NCBI GenBank assembly: GCA_946887385.1
Contig: CAMPKU010000031.1
Location: 1 to 24,607 of the forward strand
DNA length: 24,607 bases
From: an uncultured Gammaproteobacteria bacterium
Lineage (GTDB): Bacteria; Pseudomonadota; Gammaproteobacteria; Rariloculales; Rariloculaceae
Reading direction: 5' to 3'
Made by a program: the position numbers and the translations under genes. Every line of letters begins with the position of its first letter. The first letter of the stretch is position 1. The notes beneath the pieces are model-generated. The model did not search any database. It had not been told where the DNA came from and worked only from the letters and a program-made list of their open reading frames with translations. Below are positions 1 through 8,202 of this stretch, piece by piece.

Positions 1-2528
1 GCCGCACGCAAAGCGGCGAGCAGCTTGTGGCCGGGAAAGGCGAAATCGCGGTCGCGAATGAAATCCGACGGCATCTCTTCGTGCGTGTTCACGATAACGG
101 CCGACCGCGCAGCCGACAGCATGGCCAACGGCTCTTTGCCGGCCGCCACGATCAAGTCGGCGCCGAGCAGCACGTCAACCTGCCCGGCGGGAATCCGCAT
201 GCCGTGCAAGCGTTCGGCATCCGCCGCAATCCGCACGTGCGATAACACCGCGCCGTATTTTTGCGCGAGCCCGGTCTGGTCGAGCTGTAGCACGGCCTTA
301 CCCTCGAGATGCGCGGCAAGCCCGAGCAGGCCGCTCGCGGTGACCACGCCCGTGCCGCCGACGCCGGCGATCAGCACGTTGTGCACGCCGTCGAGCGGCG
401 CTTGCCGCGGCTCGCGTAAGCTCGGCAGCGCCGCGGCCTTGAGCGGGCGCGGCGGGTTGCGCTGCGCACCGCGCAGCGTGACGAAGCTCGGGCAAAAGCC
501 GTTCAAGCAGCTGAAGTCTTGGTTGCACGACGACTGATTGATGCGGCGCTTACGGCCGAATTCCGTCTCGAGCGCCATCACGGACAAGCAGTTCGACTGC
601 ACGTTGCAGTCGCCGCAGCCTTCGCAGACGAGCTCGTTGATCACGACGCGCCGATCCGGCGTGGGCACCGTGCCGCGTTTGCGTTTGCGGTGCAGCTCCG
701 CGGCGCAGGTTTGATCGTAGATGAGCGCCGACACGCCCGTGACGTCTCGCAGCTCTCGCTGCAGCCGTTCGAGCTCGCGGCGGTGATGAACGCTCACGGA
801 TGGCGGCAGGCCGTTCGTGCCCGCGTATTTTTTCGGCTCGTCGGTCACCACGATGATCGGGCGCACGCCCTCGCCGACGAGCTGCTGCGCCACGCCGGCC
901 ACCGTCAAGTGGCCCTCGACGGGCTGCCCGCCCGTCATCGCCACGGCGTCGTTGAACAGGATCTTGTAAGTCATGTTCACGCCGGCCGCCACGGCGGCGC
1001 GAATGGCGAGCGTGCCCGAGTGCGCGTAAGTGCCGTCGCCCAAGTTCTGGAATACGTGCGGGGTCTCGGTGAAAGGCGCTTGACCGATCCACGTGGCGCC
1101 CTCGCCGCCCATTTGCGTGAACGTGACCGTGTCGCGGTCCATCCACGCGGCCATGTAGTGGCAGCCGATGCCGCCGACGGCGCGACTGCCCTCGGGCACG
1201 CGCGTGGAGGTGTTGTGCGGGCAACCCGAGCAGAAGTGCGGCAGCCGTTGCACCTCGTCGCCCACGGCCGAGAGCCGCCGATCCTGCTGCTCGAGAAAGC
1301 GCACGCGCTCTTCAATGTCGGTGCTCGAGTGAAAACGGCGCATGCGCTTGGCGAGCACGCGCGCGATCAGCGCCGGCGTCAGCTCGCCATTCGGCGGCAA
1401 TAGCCACTCACCGCGCTCGTCTTGCTTGCCGACGATCAACGGCCGCTTTTTCGCCTGCCAGTTGTAGAGCTGCTCCTTGAGCTGACTCTCGACGACGCCG
1501 CGCTTTTCCTCGATGACGATGATTTCCTCGAGGCCTTCTGCAAACGCGCGAATCGCGTGCGGCTCGAGCGGCCAGCTCATGCCCACCTTGAACAGCTTGA
1601 TGCCGACCTCGCCTGCGCGCTCGCGGTCTACCCCAAGATCCTCGAGCGCCTGCAGCACGTCGAGGTGCGCCTTGCCCGTGGTCACGAGACCGAGGCGCGG
1701 GTAACGGCTCTCGATGATCGTGCGATCGAGCCCGTTCGCGCGCGCGAACGCGAGGGCGGCCGGCAGCTTGTAGTGCTGGAGCCGGTACTCCTGATCATTC
1801 GGCGGATCGGGCCAGCGGATGTTGAGGCCGCCAGGAGGCAGCGCAAACTCCGGCGTCACGATTTGCAGCGATTGCGGCAGCAGCGCAAAGCTCTGCGTGG
1901 CGTCGGCCGTCTCCTGCGTCACCTTCAAGCCGACCCAGCAGCCGCTGAACCGCGACAGCGCATAGCCGTAGAGGCCGAGCGCCACGATCTCCTCCACGTT
2001 CGCCGGATTGATCACCGGCATGGACGCATCGATGAACGCGTACTCGCTCTGATGCGGCAACGATGACGATTTACACGTGTGGTCGTCGCCGGCCACGGCG
2101 ATCACGCCGCCGTAACGCGATGTGCCGGCGGCGTTGCCGTGCTTGAGCGGATCGCCGGAGCGATCCACGCCCGGCCCCTTGCCGTACCACATGCCGAACA
2201 CGCCGGCGTACCGCGCGCCCGCGAACAAGTTCGCCTGCTGCGCACCCCAGATCGACGTAGCCGCCAGATCCTCGTTCAAGCCCGGCTGAAAACGAATCTG
2301 CGCGGCCTCGAGGTGCTTGCCGGCGCGCCAAAGTTCGCGATCGAGGCCGCCGAGCGGCGAGCCGCGGTAGCCGGACACGAAGCCGGCCGTGTTCCGTCCC
2401 GCCAGGCGGTCGAGATGACTCTGCGCGAGCAGCAGGCGCACCAGCGCTTGCAGACCCGTGATGAACAGCGGACCGGCTTCGTCGAACCGGTACCACTCGT
2501 CCAAGCGTGCGATCTGCTTCAGCGGCAT
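1..2528 (-). CDS. Indolepyruvate ferredoxin oxidoreductase, fused alpha/beta type (3' end beyond window)
   Basis: About 842 codons of a long 2-oxoacid:ferredoxin oxidoreductase are visible; the C-terminus lies beyond position 1. The family oxidatively decarboxylates aryl or branched 2-oxoacids to acyl-CoA with ferredoxin as acceptor, using thiamine diphosphate and Fe-S clusters in the cytoplasm. Seen in order: an N-terminal pyrimidine-binding-type domain (LFITGLQALVRLLL, then GFVSGYRGSPLGGLD near residues 17-50); a ThDP motif around 1000-1100 (NLGDGTYAHSG, then FNDAVAMTGGQP); a cysteine-rich Fe-S block (CEGCGDCNVQSNC, then CNQDFSCLNGFC) at about 490-640; and the start of a Rossmann-type gamma domain (AGVGGTGVVTASG) near 340-380. 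Fused family members are about 1,150-1,190 residues, so roughly 300 are missing. The ATG at 2528 is preceded by an AAGG-like ribosome site. It follows the dehydratase by 59 bases and is probably co-transcribed. The exact 2-oxoacid cannot be told from sequence. Confidence 0.9.
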   Translation of the reverse strand, partial: MPLKQIARLDEWYRFDEAGPLFITGLQALVRLLLAQSHLDRLAGRNTAGFVSGYRGSPLGGLDRELWRAGKHLEAAQIRFQPGLNEDLAATSIWGAQQANLFAGARYAGVFGMWYGKGPGVDRSGDPLKHGNAAGTSRYGGVIAVAGDDHTCKSSSLPHQSEYAFIDASMPVINPANVEEIVALGLYGYALSRFSGCWVGLKVTQETADATQSFALLPQSLQIVTPEFALPPGGLNIRWPDPPNDQEYRLQHYKLPAALAFARANGLDRTIIESRYPRLGLVTTGKAHLDVLQALEDLGVDRERAGEVGIKLFKVGMSWPLEPHAIRAFAEGLEEIIVIEEKRGVVESQLKEQLYNWQAKKRPLIVGKQDERGEWLLPPNGELTPALIARVLAKRMRRFHSSTDIEERVRFLEQQDRRLSAVGDEVQRLPHFCSGCPHNTSTRVPEGSRAVGGIGCHYMAAWMDRDTVTFTQMGGEGATWIGQAPFTETPHVFQNLGDGTYAHSGTLAIRAAVAAGVNMTYKILFNDAVAMTGGQPVEGHLTVAGVAQQLVGEGVRPIIVVTDEPKKYAGTNGLPPSVSVHHRRELERLQRELRDVTGVSALIYDQTCAAELHRKRKRGTVPTPDRRVVINELVCEGCGDCNVQSNCLSVMALETEFGRKRRINQSSCNQDFSCLNGFCPSFVTLRGAQRNPPRPLKAAALPSLREPRQAPLDGVHNVLIAGVGGTGVVTASGLLGLAAHLEGKAVLQLDQTGLAQKYGAVLSHVRIAADAERLHGMRIPAGQVDVLLGADLIVAAGKEPLAMLSAARSAVIVNTHEEMPSDFIRDRDFAFPGHKLLAALRA

Positions 2529-2587
2529 GCCAACCTTGAGTCTCCCTGCCCGCGGCGCGGGCGTGCGCATTATGGGCTATTTCGCCG

Positions 2588-3577
2588 TCAGGCGGCGCCG
2601 CGCGTGCGCAGCACGTCCGCGAACAGCTCGGCATCCACGTTGCCGCCCGACAGCACCACGGCCACGCACTTGGCGGCGCGTGGCGGCTCGGCCAGCACCG
2701 CCGCCAGCGCCGCGGCGCCCGACGGCTCCACCACCACCTTCAACTCCTCGGCGGCCACGGCCATCGCCTCGCGAATCTGTGCGTCGTCCACGGCTAGCGC
2801 ACCGGCAAGCTGCTGCCGATTGATCGCGAAGGTGATGGCGCCGGGCGTCGGGGCGCGCAGACCGTCGCACAGCGTGGAGCCGCCCGCGAGAACCGTGCGC
2901 CGCTCGCCCGCGGTTAGCGACGCGGCCGTGTCCTCGAAGCCGCGCGGCTCGACGGCGTACACGGCACACGTGGGCCACTCGGCTTTGATGGCGAGCGCAC
3001 AACCTGCAATGAGTCCGCCCCCGCTGCACGGCGCGTACAGCGCCTCGATCGCGGCGCGGCGCTCGCGGGCCGCGCGCGCCAGCTCGAGCGCCAGCGTGCC
3101 CTGCCCTGCGATCGTGTGCGAGTGATCGAACGGCGGCACGAGCGCGGCGCCGCGCTGCTCGGCGATACGCGCCGCAATCGCCTCGCGATCCTCGCGCTCG
3201 CGGTCGTAGAGCACGAGCTCGGCGCCGTAGTCGCGCGTTCGCTTGAGCTTGACGGCCGGCGCGTCGGCCGGCATCACGATCGTCGCGGGAATATCGAGCC
3301 AGCGCGCGGCGAGCGCCACGGCCTGCGCGTGGTTGCCCGACGAGAACGCCACCACGCCCGCCTTACGCTCATCCGCAGCGAGCTGCAGTAGGCGGTTCAT
3401 GGCGCCGCGAATCTTGAAGCTGCCCGCATGCTGCAGGCATTCCGCCTTGAGCAGCACGCGTGTGCCGGCGCGACGGTTGATGGCCTCCGACTCCAGCACG
3501 GGCGTGTCGAGCACCCAGCCGCGCAACCGCACGGCTGCGTCGATGACGTCGGCGACTGTCGGCAGAACGTTGTTCAT
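2588..3577 (-). CDS. Threonine/serine dehydratase, PLP fold type II, no ACT domain
   Basis: The 329-residue protein belongs to the PLP-dependent family that converts threonine to 2-oxobutyrate plus ammonia, or serine to pyruvate. The Schiff-base lysine sits in GSFKIRGA (K55), followed by FSSGNHAQAVA, the glycine-rich phosphate loop SGGGLIAG, and a C-terminal LSGGNVD. It ends after the catalytic domain, so it lacks the regulatory ACT-like domain of biosynthetic IlvA and resembles the catabolic TdcB/serine-racemase-like branch. It starts at an ATG 64 bases from the divergent ABC gene. The 2-oxoacid ferredoxin oxidoreductase lies immediately downstream, so the 2-oxoacid made here may be consumed by it; this is inference. 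Serine racemase or hydroxyaspartate dehydratase activity cannot be excluded. Confidence 0.9.
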   Translation of the reverse strand: MNNVLPTVADVIDAAVRLRGWVLDTPVLESEAINRRAGTRVLLKAECLQHAGSFKIRGAMNRLLQLAADERKAGVVAFSSGNHAQAVALAARWLDIPATIVMPADAPAVKLKRTRDYGAELVLYDREREDREAIAARIAEQRGAALVPPFDHSHTIAGQGTLALELARAARERRAAIEALYAPCSGGGLIAGCALAIKAEWPTCAVYAVEPRGFEDTAASLTAGERRTVLAGGSTLCDGLRAPTPGAITFAINRQQLAGALAVDDAQIREAMAVAAEELKVVVEPSGAAALAAVLAEPPRAAKCVAVVLSGGNVDAELFADVLRTRGAA

Positions 3578-3641
3578 ATGAAGGCACTCAAGTCTAGCTC
3601 AGGTAAACTCGCGCGGCTTTCGTCTCATTGATATACACCCG

Positions 3642-5117
3642 ATGCCCGGCGCGCCGCTCGTTACCCTCGCTCATGTGCACGTCGAACTCGGCGGCATGAC
3701 CGTGCTGCGCGACGTCACCTGGCAGCTTCAGCGCGGCGAGCACTGGGGCGTGGTCGGCGAGAACGGCAGCGGCAAGAGCACGCTGCTCGGCTTGATCGCC
3801 GGCACCGTGTGGCCGGCGCCGGAGCGGGGCATTCGCCGCTACGACTTCGGCGCTGGCGTCGAGACCGACGCCGTGCGCGCGCGCAGCGAGATCGTGCTGG
3901 TGGGCCACGAGCTTCAGGATCGCTACGCGCGGCTCAACTGGAATTTCACGGCGCTCGACGTGGTGCTCTCGGGTATCTATCGCACCGACGTGCCGCGCCG
4001 CCGGCCGGCGGAGGGACAACGGGAGCGCGCGCAGCAGGTGTTGCGCCGGCTCGGCGTGGCCGAGCTCGCATCGCGGCGCTTTCTGGAGCTGTCGCGCGGG
4101 GAGCAGCGGCGCGTACTGATCGCGCGCGGCGTGGCGTTCGAGGCCACCGTGCTGCTGCTCGACGAGCCCGCCAGCGGCCTGGACACCGCCGCCCGCCAAG
4201 AGCTGGCCGCGATGCTCGAGCTCGTGGCGCGCGAATGCACGCTCGTCTGCGCAGCGCATGCTCAGGAAGACTTGCCGGTTTTCATCGAGCGCTATTTGCA
4301 GATCGACGCGGGCCGTGCGACGGCCGTCGACCGGCGCGCCCGCTACGGCGCCGCCGGCGCACACCCCGCGCCGGCGCGCGCTACGGCGGCGCAGCCCCGC
4401 AGCCAGTCTGGCGCCACAGCGTCGCCGGATCCCACGCCTTTGATCGCGCTCGAGCACGCCGACGCGTGGCTCGCGGGACGGCGCGTGCTGCACGACGTGA
4501 CGTGGCGTTTAATGCCCGGCGAGCACTGGCTCGTGACCGGCGCCAACGGCTCAGGCAAGAGCAGCTTGCTGCGCGTCATGCACGGCCAGCTCAGGCCCGC
4601 GCTCGGCGGCTCGGTGTCGTGGCCCGCGCTCGGTAACCCACGCAACGTCTGGCAGCTGCGCCGTGAGATCGCGTGGGTGTCGCCCGAGCTCCAGGCGGCG
4701 TACCGCTATCCGTCCACGGTGCGCGCGTGCATCGCGTCGGGCTTCACGTCGAGCATCGGCGCCACGCGCCGGCCCACGGCCGACGAAGCCGCGCGCGTGG
4801 AGCAATTGCTCGACGAGCTTACGCTGCGGCCGCTCGCGGATCGGCTGCTGTCGACGCTGTCCTACGGCCAGGCACGCCGCGCGCTGCTCGGCCGCATGCT
4901 CGCGAATCGCCCCCGGGTGCTGCTGCTCGACGAGCCGTGGGAGGGCCTCGATGCACCGATGGCAGAGCTCTTGAATACCACACTGCAGAAGGTAGCCGCC
5001 GACGGCACGCAGCTCGTGTGCGCGTCGCATCTGGCAACGCATCGCGCGCACTTCACGCACGAGCTGGCGCTCGACGCCGGCCGCGTGGTGCGCGCGGGCC
5101 CGACGCCCGCTCGCTAG
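3642..5117 (+). CDS. ABC ATPase with two nucleotide-binding domains, ModF-like
   Basis: The 491-residue soluble protein contains two complete ABC domains. The first has Walker A GENGSGKST (about 39-47), signature LSRGEQRRVLIARG and Walker B VLLLDEPASGLD. An Ala/Pro-rich linker (about 228-265) follows. The second has Walker A GANGSGKSS near residue 300, signature LSYGQARRALLGRM and Walker B VLLLDEPWEGLD. Length and architecture match ModF of E. coli (about 490 residues), whose link to molybdate transport is indirect. It lacks the long inter-domain arm of ABC-F translation factors. No permease or molybdate gene is adjacent, so the role is open. The start has only a poor ribosome site. Its TAG overlaps the stop codon of the convergent merC-like gene. 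Confidence 0.85.
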   Translation: MPGAPLVTLAHVHVELGGMTVLRDVTWQLQRGEHWGVVGENGSGKSTLLGLIAGTVWPAPERGIRRYDFGAGVETDAVRARSEIVLVGHELQDRYARLNWNFTALDVVLSGIYRTDVPRRRPAEGQRERAQQVLRRLGVAELASRRFLELSRGEQRRVLIARGVAFEATVLLLDEPASGLDTAARQELAAMLELVARECTLVCAAHAQEDLPVFIERYLQIDAGRATAVDRRARYGAAGAHPAPARATAAQPRSQSGATASPDPTPLIALEHADAWLAGRRVLHDVTWRLMPGEHWLVTGANGSGKSSLLRVMHGQLRPALGGSVSWPALGNPRNVWQLRREIAWVSPELQAAYRYPSTVRACIASGFTSSIGATRRPTADEAARVEQLLDELTLRPLADRLLSTLSYGQARRALLGRMLANRPRVLLLDEPWEGLDAPMAELLNTTLQKVAADGTQLVCASHLATHRAHFTHELALDAGRVVRAGPTPAR

Positions 5118-5500
5118 TGGCGGTGCAGCCGGCGAACCTCGCGGAAATTACGCCAGTGCGCCGCGGCGAGCAGCACGCTGGCCGCCACGTTCGCAGTCAC
5201 TTCCAGCGACGGATCCCAGGCGCTGTGGCCCCAGAGCGCCGCGGCCGCGAGCGCCGCGATCGCGGCTGCGCCCATGGCAACGATGTCGATGCGGCGATGC
5301 ACACGCAGGCCCAGCCCGAAGCCGAGCACGCTCGTGGGCACCACGAACCACAGCATCAGCGAATGGAAGTGCCCGTCGCCGCCTATGGCAAGCGCCGCGA
5401 CGGGGAGCACCGCAATGAGCACGGGCATCGCCAGGCAATGCACGATGCAGATCGTCGAAAGCGCGATCGCCACGCGGTCGAGGTACTTCGAGAGCAGCAT
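5114..5500 (-). CDS. MerC-domain inner-membrane protein
   Basis: The 128-residue, very hydrophobic protein has about four predicted membrane segments. The first carries the family's paired cysteines as CIVHC (C18 and C22), and the protein ends in a His/Arg-rich tail. MerC-family proteins carry Hg(II) or other soft metal ions across the inner membrane. No other mer gene (merR, merA, merT, merP) is nearby, so mercury resistance should not be assumed. Stand-alone members are common in Proteobacteria and may handle zinc or other metals. The ATG at 5500 is the first residue of a sensible membrane protein. Its stop is embedded in the same CTAG as the stop of the convergent ABC gene. Confidence 0.8.
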   Translation of the reverse strand: MLLSKYLDRVAIALSTICIVHCLAMPVLIAVLPVAALAIGGDGHFHSLMLWFVVPTSVLGFGLGLRVHRRIDIVAMGAAAIAALAAAALWGHSAWDPSLEVTANVAASVLLAAAHWRNFREVRRLHRH

Positions 5501-5576
5501 CGGAGAGCGAAGGGCCGTCGTTCGGTCGTCGGGCCGGCGAGCATACCGTAGTTTCGCGGCCCACGGGCCGGCTTTC

Positions 5577-5606
5577 TGGTCAGCGTTGCGGCCGCAAGGC
5601 TACTAT
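5577..5606 (+). promoter_or_regulatory. Candidate promoter of the SDR-dgkA unit with an internal palindrome
   Basis: A -35-like TGGTCA (5577-5582) and a -10-like TACTAT (5601-5606) are separated by 18 bases; each matches four of six consensus positions. The perfect 12-base palindrome TTGCGGCCGCAA (5586-5597) lies between them, where a repressor could block polymerase. The -10 is about 40 bases before the ATG at 5647. Assigned by eye only. Confidence 0.35.
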
Positions 5607-5646
5607 CCGCCTTCCAAACGCCCCCTAAGTCGGTCGAGGTGTGTGC

Positions 5647-6408
5647 ATGGAGCTTCGCGGCAAAACCATTCTGATCACCGGCGCGGGCCGCGGTCTCGGG
5701 GCCGCGATGGCGCGCCGTCTCGCGGCTCGCGGCGCGAACTTGGCACTGCTCGATCTCGACGCAGGCGGCTTGGCCGCCGTGCGCGATGCCTGCCGCGCGC
5801 TCGGCGTGCGCGCCGAAACGTACTCGGCGAACGTGGCGGCCGAGCGCGACGTGGTGGACACGTTCGACCGCGTGGTCGCGGACTTCGGCCGGCTCGACGG
5901 CAGCATCGCCAACGCCGGAATCTTGCGCGACGGCTTGCTCGTGAAAGCGAAAGATGGCGAGATCGCGGGCAAGCTGAGCCTCGAGCATTGGCAAGCGGTC
6001 ATCGACGTGAACTTGACGGGCGTATTCTTGTGCGGCCGCGAAGCGGCGGAGCGCATGATTCGGCAGGGCGGCGGCGGCTGCATCGTCAACATCTCGAGCT
6101 TGTCGCGGGCCGGCAATTTCGGCCAGAGCAATTACTCGGCGGCGAAAGCCGGCGTCGCCGCGCTCACCGTGGTGTGGGCCAAGGAGCTCGCGCGCCACGA
6201 GATCCGCGTCAACGCCATCGCGCCGGGCTTCATCAAGACCGAGATGGTGGCCGCCATGAAGCCGGAGATGCTCGAGAAGATGGCGGCGGGCATTCCGCTG
6301 AAGCGCCTCGGGGAGCCCGACGAGATCGCGGCCACGGTCGAGTTCATTTTCGCCAACGACTACTTGAACGGGCGCATTCTCGAGATCGACGGCGGGCAGC
6401 GGCTTTAG
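5647..6408 (+). CDS. SDR-family NAD(P)-dependent oxidoreductase (FabG-like)
   Basis: The 253-residue classical short-chain dehydrogenase has the cofactor motif TGAGRGLG (residues 11-18), NAG (89-91), a catalytic Ser in NISS (S150) and YSAAK (Y163, K167). An Asp at the end of the second strand (LLDLD, D36) suggests a preference for NAD(H). The C-terminal PGFIKTEM and GGQRL ends are typical of 3-oxoacyl-reductase-like members. The ATG at 5647 is chosen over an in-frame GTG at 5641 because GAGGTG ends five bases before the ATG. The next gene starts three bases after its stop, so the two form an operon. The substrate is unknown; 3-oxoacyl-ACP/CoA or another hydroxy/keto pair is possible. Confidence 0.88.
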   Translation: MELRGKTILITGAGRGLGAAMARRLAARGANLALLDLDAGGLAAVRDACRALGVRAETYSANVAAERDVVDTFDRVVADFGRLDGSIANAGILRDGLLVKAKDGEIAGKLSLEHWQAVIDVNLTGVFLCGREAAERMIRQGGGGCIVNISSLSRAGNFGQSNYSAAKAGVAALTVVWAKELARHEIRVNAIAPGFIKTEMVAAMKPEMLEKMAAGIPLKRLGEPDEIAATVEFIFANDYLNGRILEIDGGQRL

Positions 6409-6411
6409 GCG

Positions 6412-6768
6412 ATGAAGAACCAAGCGTTCTCACGGCGCCTGACGTTCGCGTTGCTCGGCCTGCGCACGACGTGGCGCACCGAGAAAAGCTTCAAGTCGCA
6501 TGTCGTGGCCGCGCTGGCCGTCGTGGGCGTGCTGCTCTGGCTTCAACCGGCGCCGCTGTGGTGGGCCATCGCGGCACTCACCATCGGCTTCGTGCTGGCC
6601 GCGGAAATCATCAACACGGCCGTCGAAGGGCTCGCCGATCACTTGCATCCCGAGCAGCACCCGGCCATCAAGGCGGTGAAAGACTGTGCGGCCGGCGCAG
6701 TGCTCGTCGCCGGCGCGGCGGCGCTCGGCGTCGCCGCCGCGTTCGTCTACGACGTGTGGCTTCGCTGA
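6412..6768 (+). CDS. dgkA: Diacylglycerol kinase family membrane protein (DgkA-like)
   Basis: The 118-residue protein has three hydrophobic segments (about 31-45, 49-70 and 93-113). The family signature AAEIINTAVEGLADHL (E65, N68, E72) is followed by a KAVKDCAAGAV segment. DgkA phosphorylates diacylglycerol to phosphatidate at the inner membrane and recycles diacylglycerol left by glucan or LPS modification; related enzymes act on undecaprenol. It lies three bases after the SDR gene and converges, four bases apart, with a PAP2 phosphatase that could catalyse the opposite type of reaction. Which lipid is used cannot be told from the sequence. Confidence 0.88.
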   Translation: MKNQAFSRRLTFALLGLRTTWRTEKSFKSHVVAALAVVGVLLWLQPAPLWWAIAALTIGFVLAAEIINTAVEGLADHLHPEQHPAIKAVKDCAAGAVLVAGAAALGVAAAFVYDVWLR

Positions 6769-6772
6769 TGAA

Positions 6773-7615
6773 TCAAGGGCGCAAGTCCACCTGGTAACCG
6801 ACGGCCACGCCGCCGGCCGTGGGCACCACCGTGAAGCGCGCGCGCCCCTCGTCGCGGCCGCGCTGCTTCATCACGAACCGCGCGGTGGCGATACCGAGCC
6901 CCGCGCCGGCCACGGTATCCGACAGCCAATGCGCATCGTGATCCATGCGCGAGTACGCCGTGCCGACGGCCAGGCCGTAGCCGAGCGCTCGACGCAGCCA
7001 GCGGTGCCGGTCGTTGCCGGATTCCGCGAGCACGGTGCCGATCGCGAACGCGGTGGCCGTGTGCAACGACGGAAACGAGTCGCCGTCCTCGCCCCATGCG
7101 CCGTCGTCGGCGGTGGTGTACGGCCGCTCGCGGCGCGCGAGCTCCTTCAGCGCGTAACCGGCCGCGCCCGTCAGCGCCGCCGCCTCGAACATCGCGCCCG
7201 CCTCGCGCCGGCCGTCGTCGTTGTCGGCGACGACGGCCGCAATCCAGGTGCCGCCGAGCGCGAGCACTGCGGGAGCGGCGTCGCGCGCATCGCGCGTGTC
7301 GGGGCTCATGCCTGGCGCAGCCGTTACGGTATCGAAGTGCTCGCGAACGTCGTCGTCGTACCGGTGCGCGGCGGCGATGGCACCGAGCGCGGCGCCGAAT
7401 CGCACCCATTGCGGCCGCCGCGCGCGCAACGGCGCGGTCACGTAGTCGCGCACGTCCGCAACGACGGTGGCGACGGGACCTTCTCCGCCGTCGTCGTCGC
7501 CGGGTTGCTGCGCCGCGCAGGCCGTCGTCGCAGCGAGGAAGACGGCAGCGTATAGTTTCGACGTGCCGCCAATGCAGGCGTGCAGGTAACCACGCCCGCA
7601 GATGAGCTTTCGCAA
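6773..7615 (-). CDS. PAP2-family phosphatase, exported or membrane-anchored
   Basis: The 280-residue protein has all three PAP2 motifs: KELARRERP (K157, R164, P165), PSLHTA (182-187, Leu in place of the usual Gly) and SRMDHDAHWLSD (S222, R223, H229, D233). Family members dephosphorylate lipid phosphates such as phosphatidate or undecaprenyl pyrophosphate, with the active site usually facing the periplasm. An N-terminal hydrophobic stretch (about 21-35) ending TTACAAQ looks like a signal peptide or anchor; its Cys context is a poor lipobox. The only start keeping this stretch is TTG at 7615, preceded by AGGAG at a seven-base spacing. That makes the 5' end overlap the divergent START gene by 14 bases. 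Confidence 0.82.
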   Translation of the reverse strand: MRKLICGRGYLHACIGGTSKLYAAVFLAATTACAAQQPGDDDGGEGPVATVVADVRDYVTAPLRARRPQWVRFGAALGAIAAAHRYDDDVREHFDTVTAAPGMSPDTRDARDAAPAVLALGGTWIAAVVADNDDGRREAGAMFEAAALTGAAGYALKELARRERPYTTADDGAWGEDGDSFPSLHTATAFAIGTVLAESGNDRHRWLRRALGYGLAVGTAYSRMDHDAHWLSDTVAGAGLGIATARFVMKQRGRDEGRARFTVVPTAGGVAVGYQVDLRP

Positions 7616-8198
7616 GACGCTTCTCCTCGTTGCCGCGAGCCTTTGCTACGTGTCGTCGAGCCTACCGGCCACACTGCGCTCCGTCGACGTGTCGCGCCGA
7701 CAAGATCGGTATCGCGTGGTGGCCGACACGTACCTCGATGCCTCGCCGGCGGCCATCTACAAGGTGTTGCTCGACTTCAACGGCGATCGCTATCAGCGCA
7801 TCTCCGAAATCTACAAGGAGAGCAGCTACCTACCGCCCGACGCCGACGGCACCCCGCTCGTCTATACACGCGTGGAGGGCTGCCTGCTCGGGTTTTGCAG
7901 GAGCATGAGCCGCGTCGAGCGCCTCGAGGTCGTGACGCCCCAGTTTATTCGATCTCGCACCGTTCCTGAACGCAGCGACTTCAAGTACTCGATGTCGGAA
8001 TGGACCTTCGTTGCCGAAGGCAGCGGTACGCGAGTCAATTACTTCATGGAGATGGAGCCGAGCTTTTGGCTGCCGCCGTTCGTCGGGCCGTGGTTCTTGC
8101 GGCGCACGCTGCTGCGCGGCGCGCCGGACGCCATCGAGCAGATCGAATACCTGGCGCAGCAGGAAGACCGCGCGGCCGAAAGCGCCGCCGCGCGCTAG
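7602..8198 (+). CDS. Exported SRPBCC/START-like protein
   Basis: The 198-residue protein starts with a clear signal peptide (RKTLLLVAASLCYVSSSLPA). The rest reads like a START/SRPBCC helix-grip domain: DTYLDASPAAIYKVLLDF near the beginning, a central VEGCLLGFCRSMSRVERLEV, then SEWTFVAEGSGTRVNYFMEM and a C-terminal helix. Such domains form a deep cavity for lipids, sterols or other hydrophobic ligands. Most bacterial members are cytoplasmic, so periplasmic location is notable. Its ATG overlaps the start of the divergent PAP2 gene and no strong ribosome site is visible. It ends four bases from the stop of the convergent permease gene. The ligand is unknown. Confidence 0.75.
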   Translation: MSFRKTLLLVAASLCYVSSSLPATLRSVDVSRRQDRYRVVADTYLDASPAAIYKVLLDFNGDRYQRISEIYKESSYLPPDADGTPLVYTRVEGCLLGFCRSMSRVERLEVVTPQFIRSRTVPERSDFKYSMSEWTFVAEGSGTRVNYFMEMEPSFWLPPFVGPWFLRRTLLRGAPDAIEQIEYLAQQEDRAAESAAAR

Positions 8199-8202
8199 TA
8201 CC

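Noticed and set aside
519..1403. Long plus-strand open frame, 294 codons, opposite the oxidoreductase
   Set aside because: Rich in Arg, His and Ala with no family resemblance; it is the antisense shadow of a well-recognised high-GC gene.
3601..3641. TATACA (3632-3637) as a -10 box for the ABC ATPase gene
   Set aside because: It is four bases from the ATG and has no -35; only a leaderless transcript would fit and nothing supports that.
5114..5500. A mercury-resistance operon around the MerC-like gene
   Set aside because: No merR, merT, merP or merA anywhere in the window; a lone MerC-domain protein does not establish mercury resistance.
5383..6423. 346-codon minus-strand frame opposite the SDR gene
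   Set aside because: It crosses three features and has no recognisable motif, while the plus strand carries intact SDR motifs.
5274..6797. 507-codon plus-strand frame across the SDR and dgkA genes
   Set aside because: Arg/Ser-rich, in another frame to the motif-bearing SDR and DgkA, and it spans the promoter region; a GC-driven shadow.
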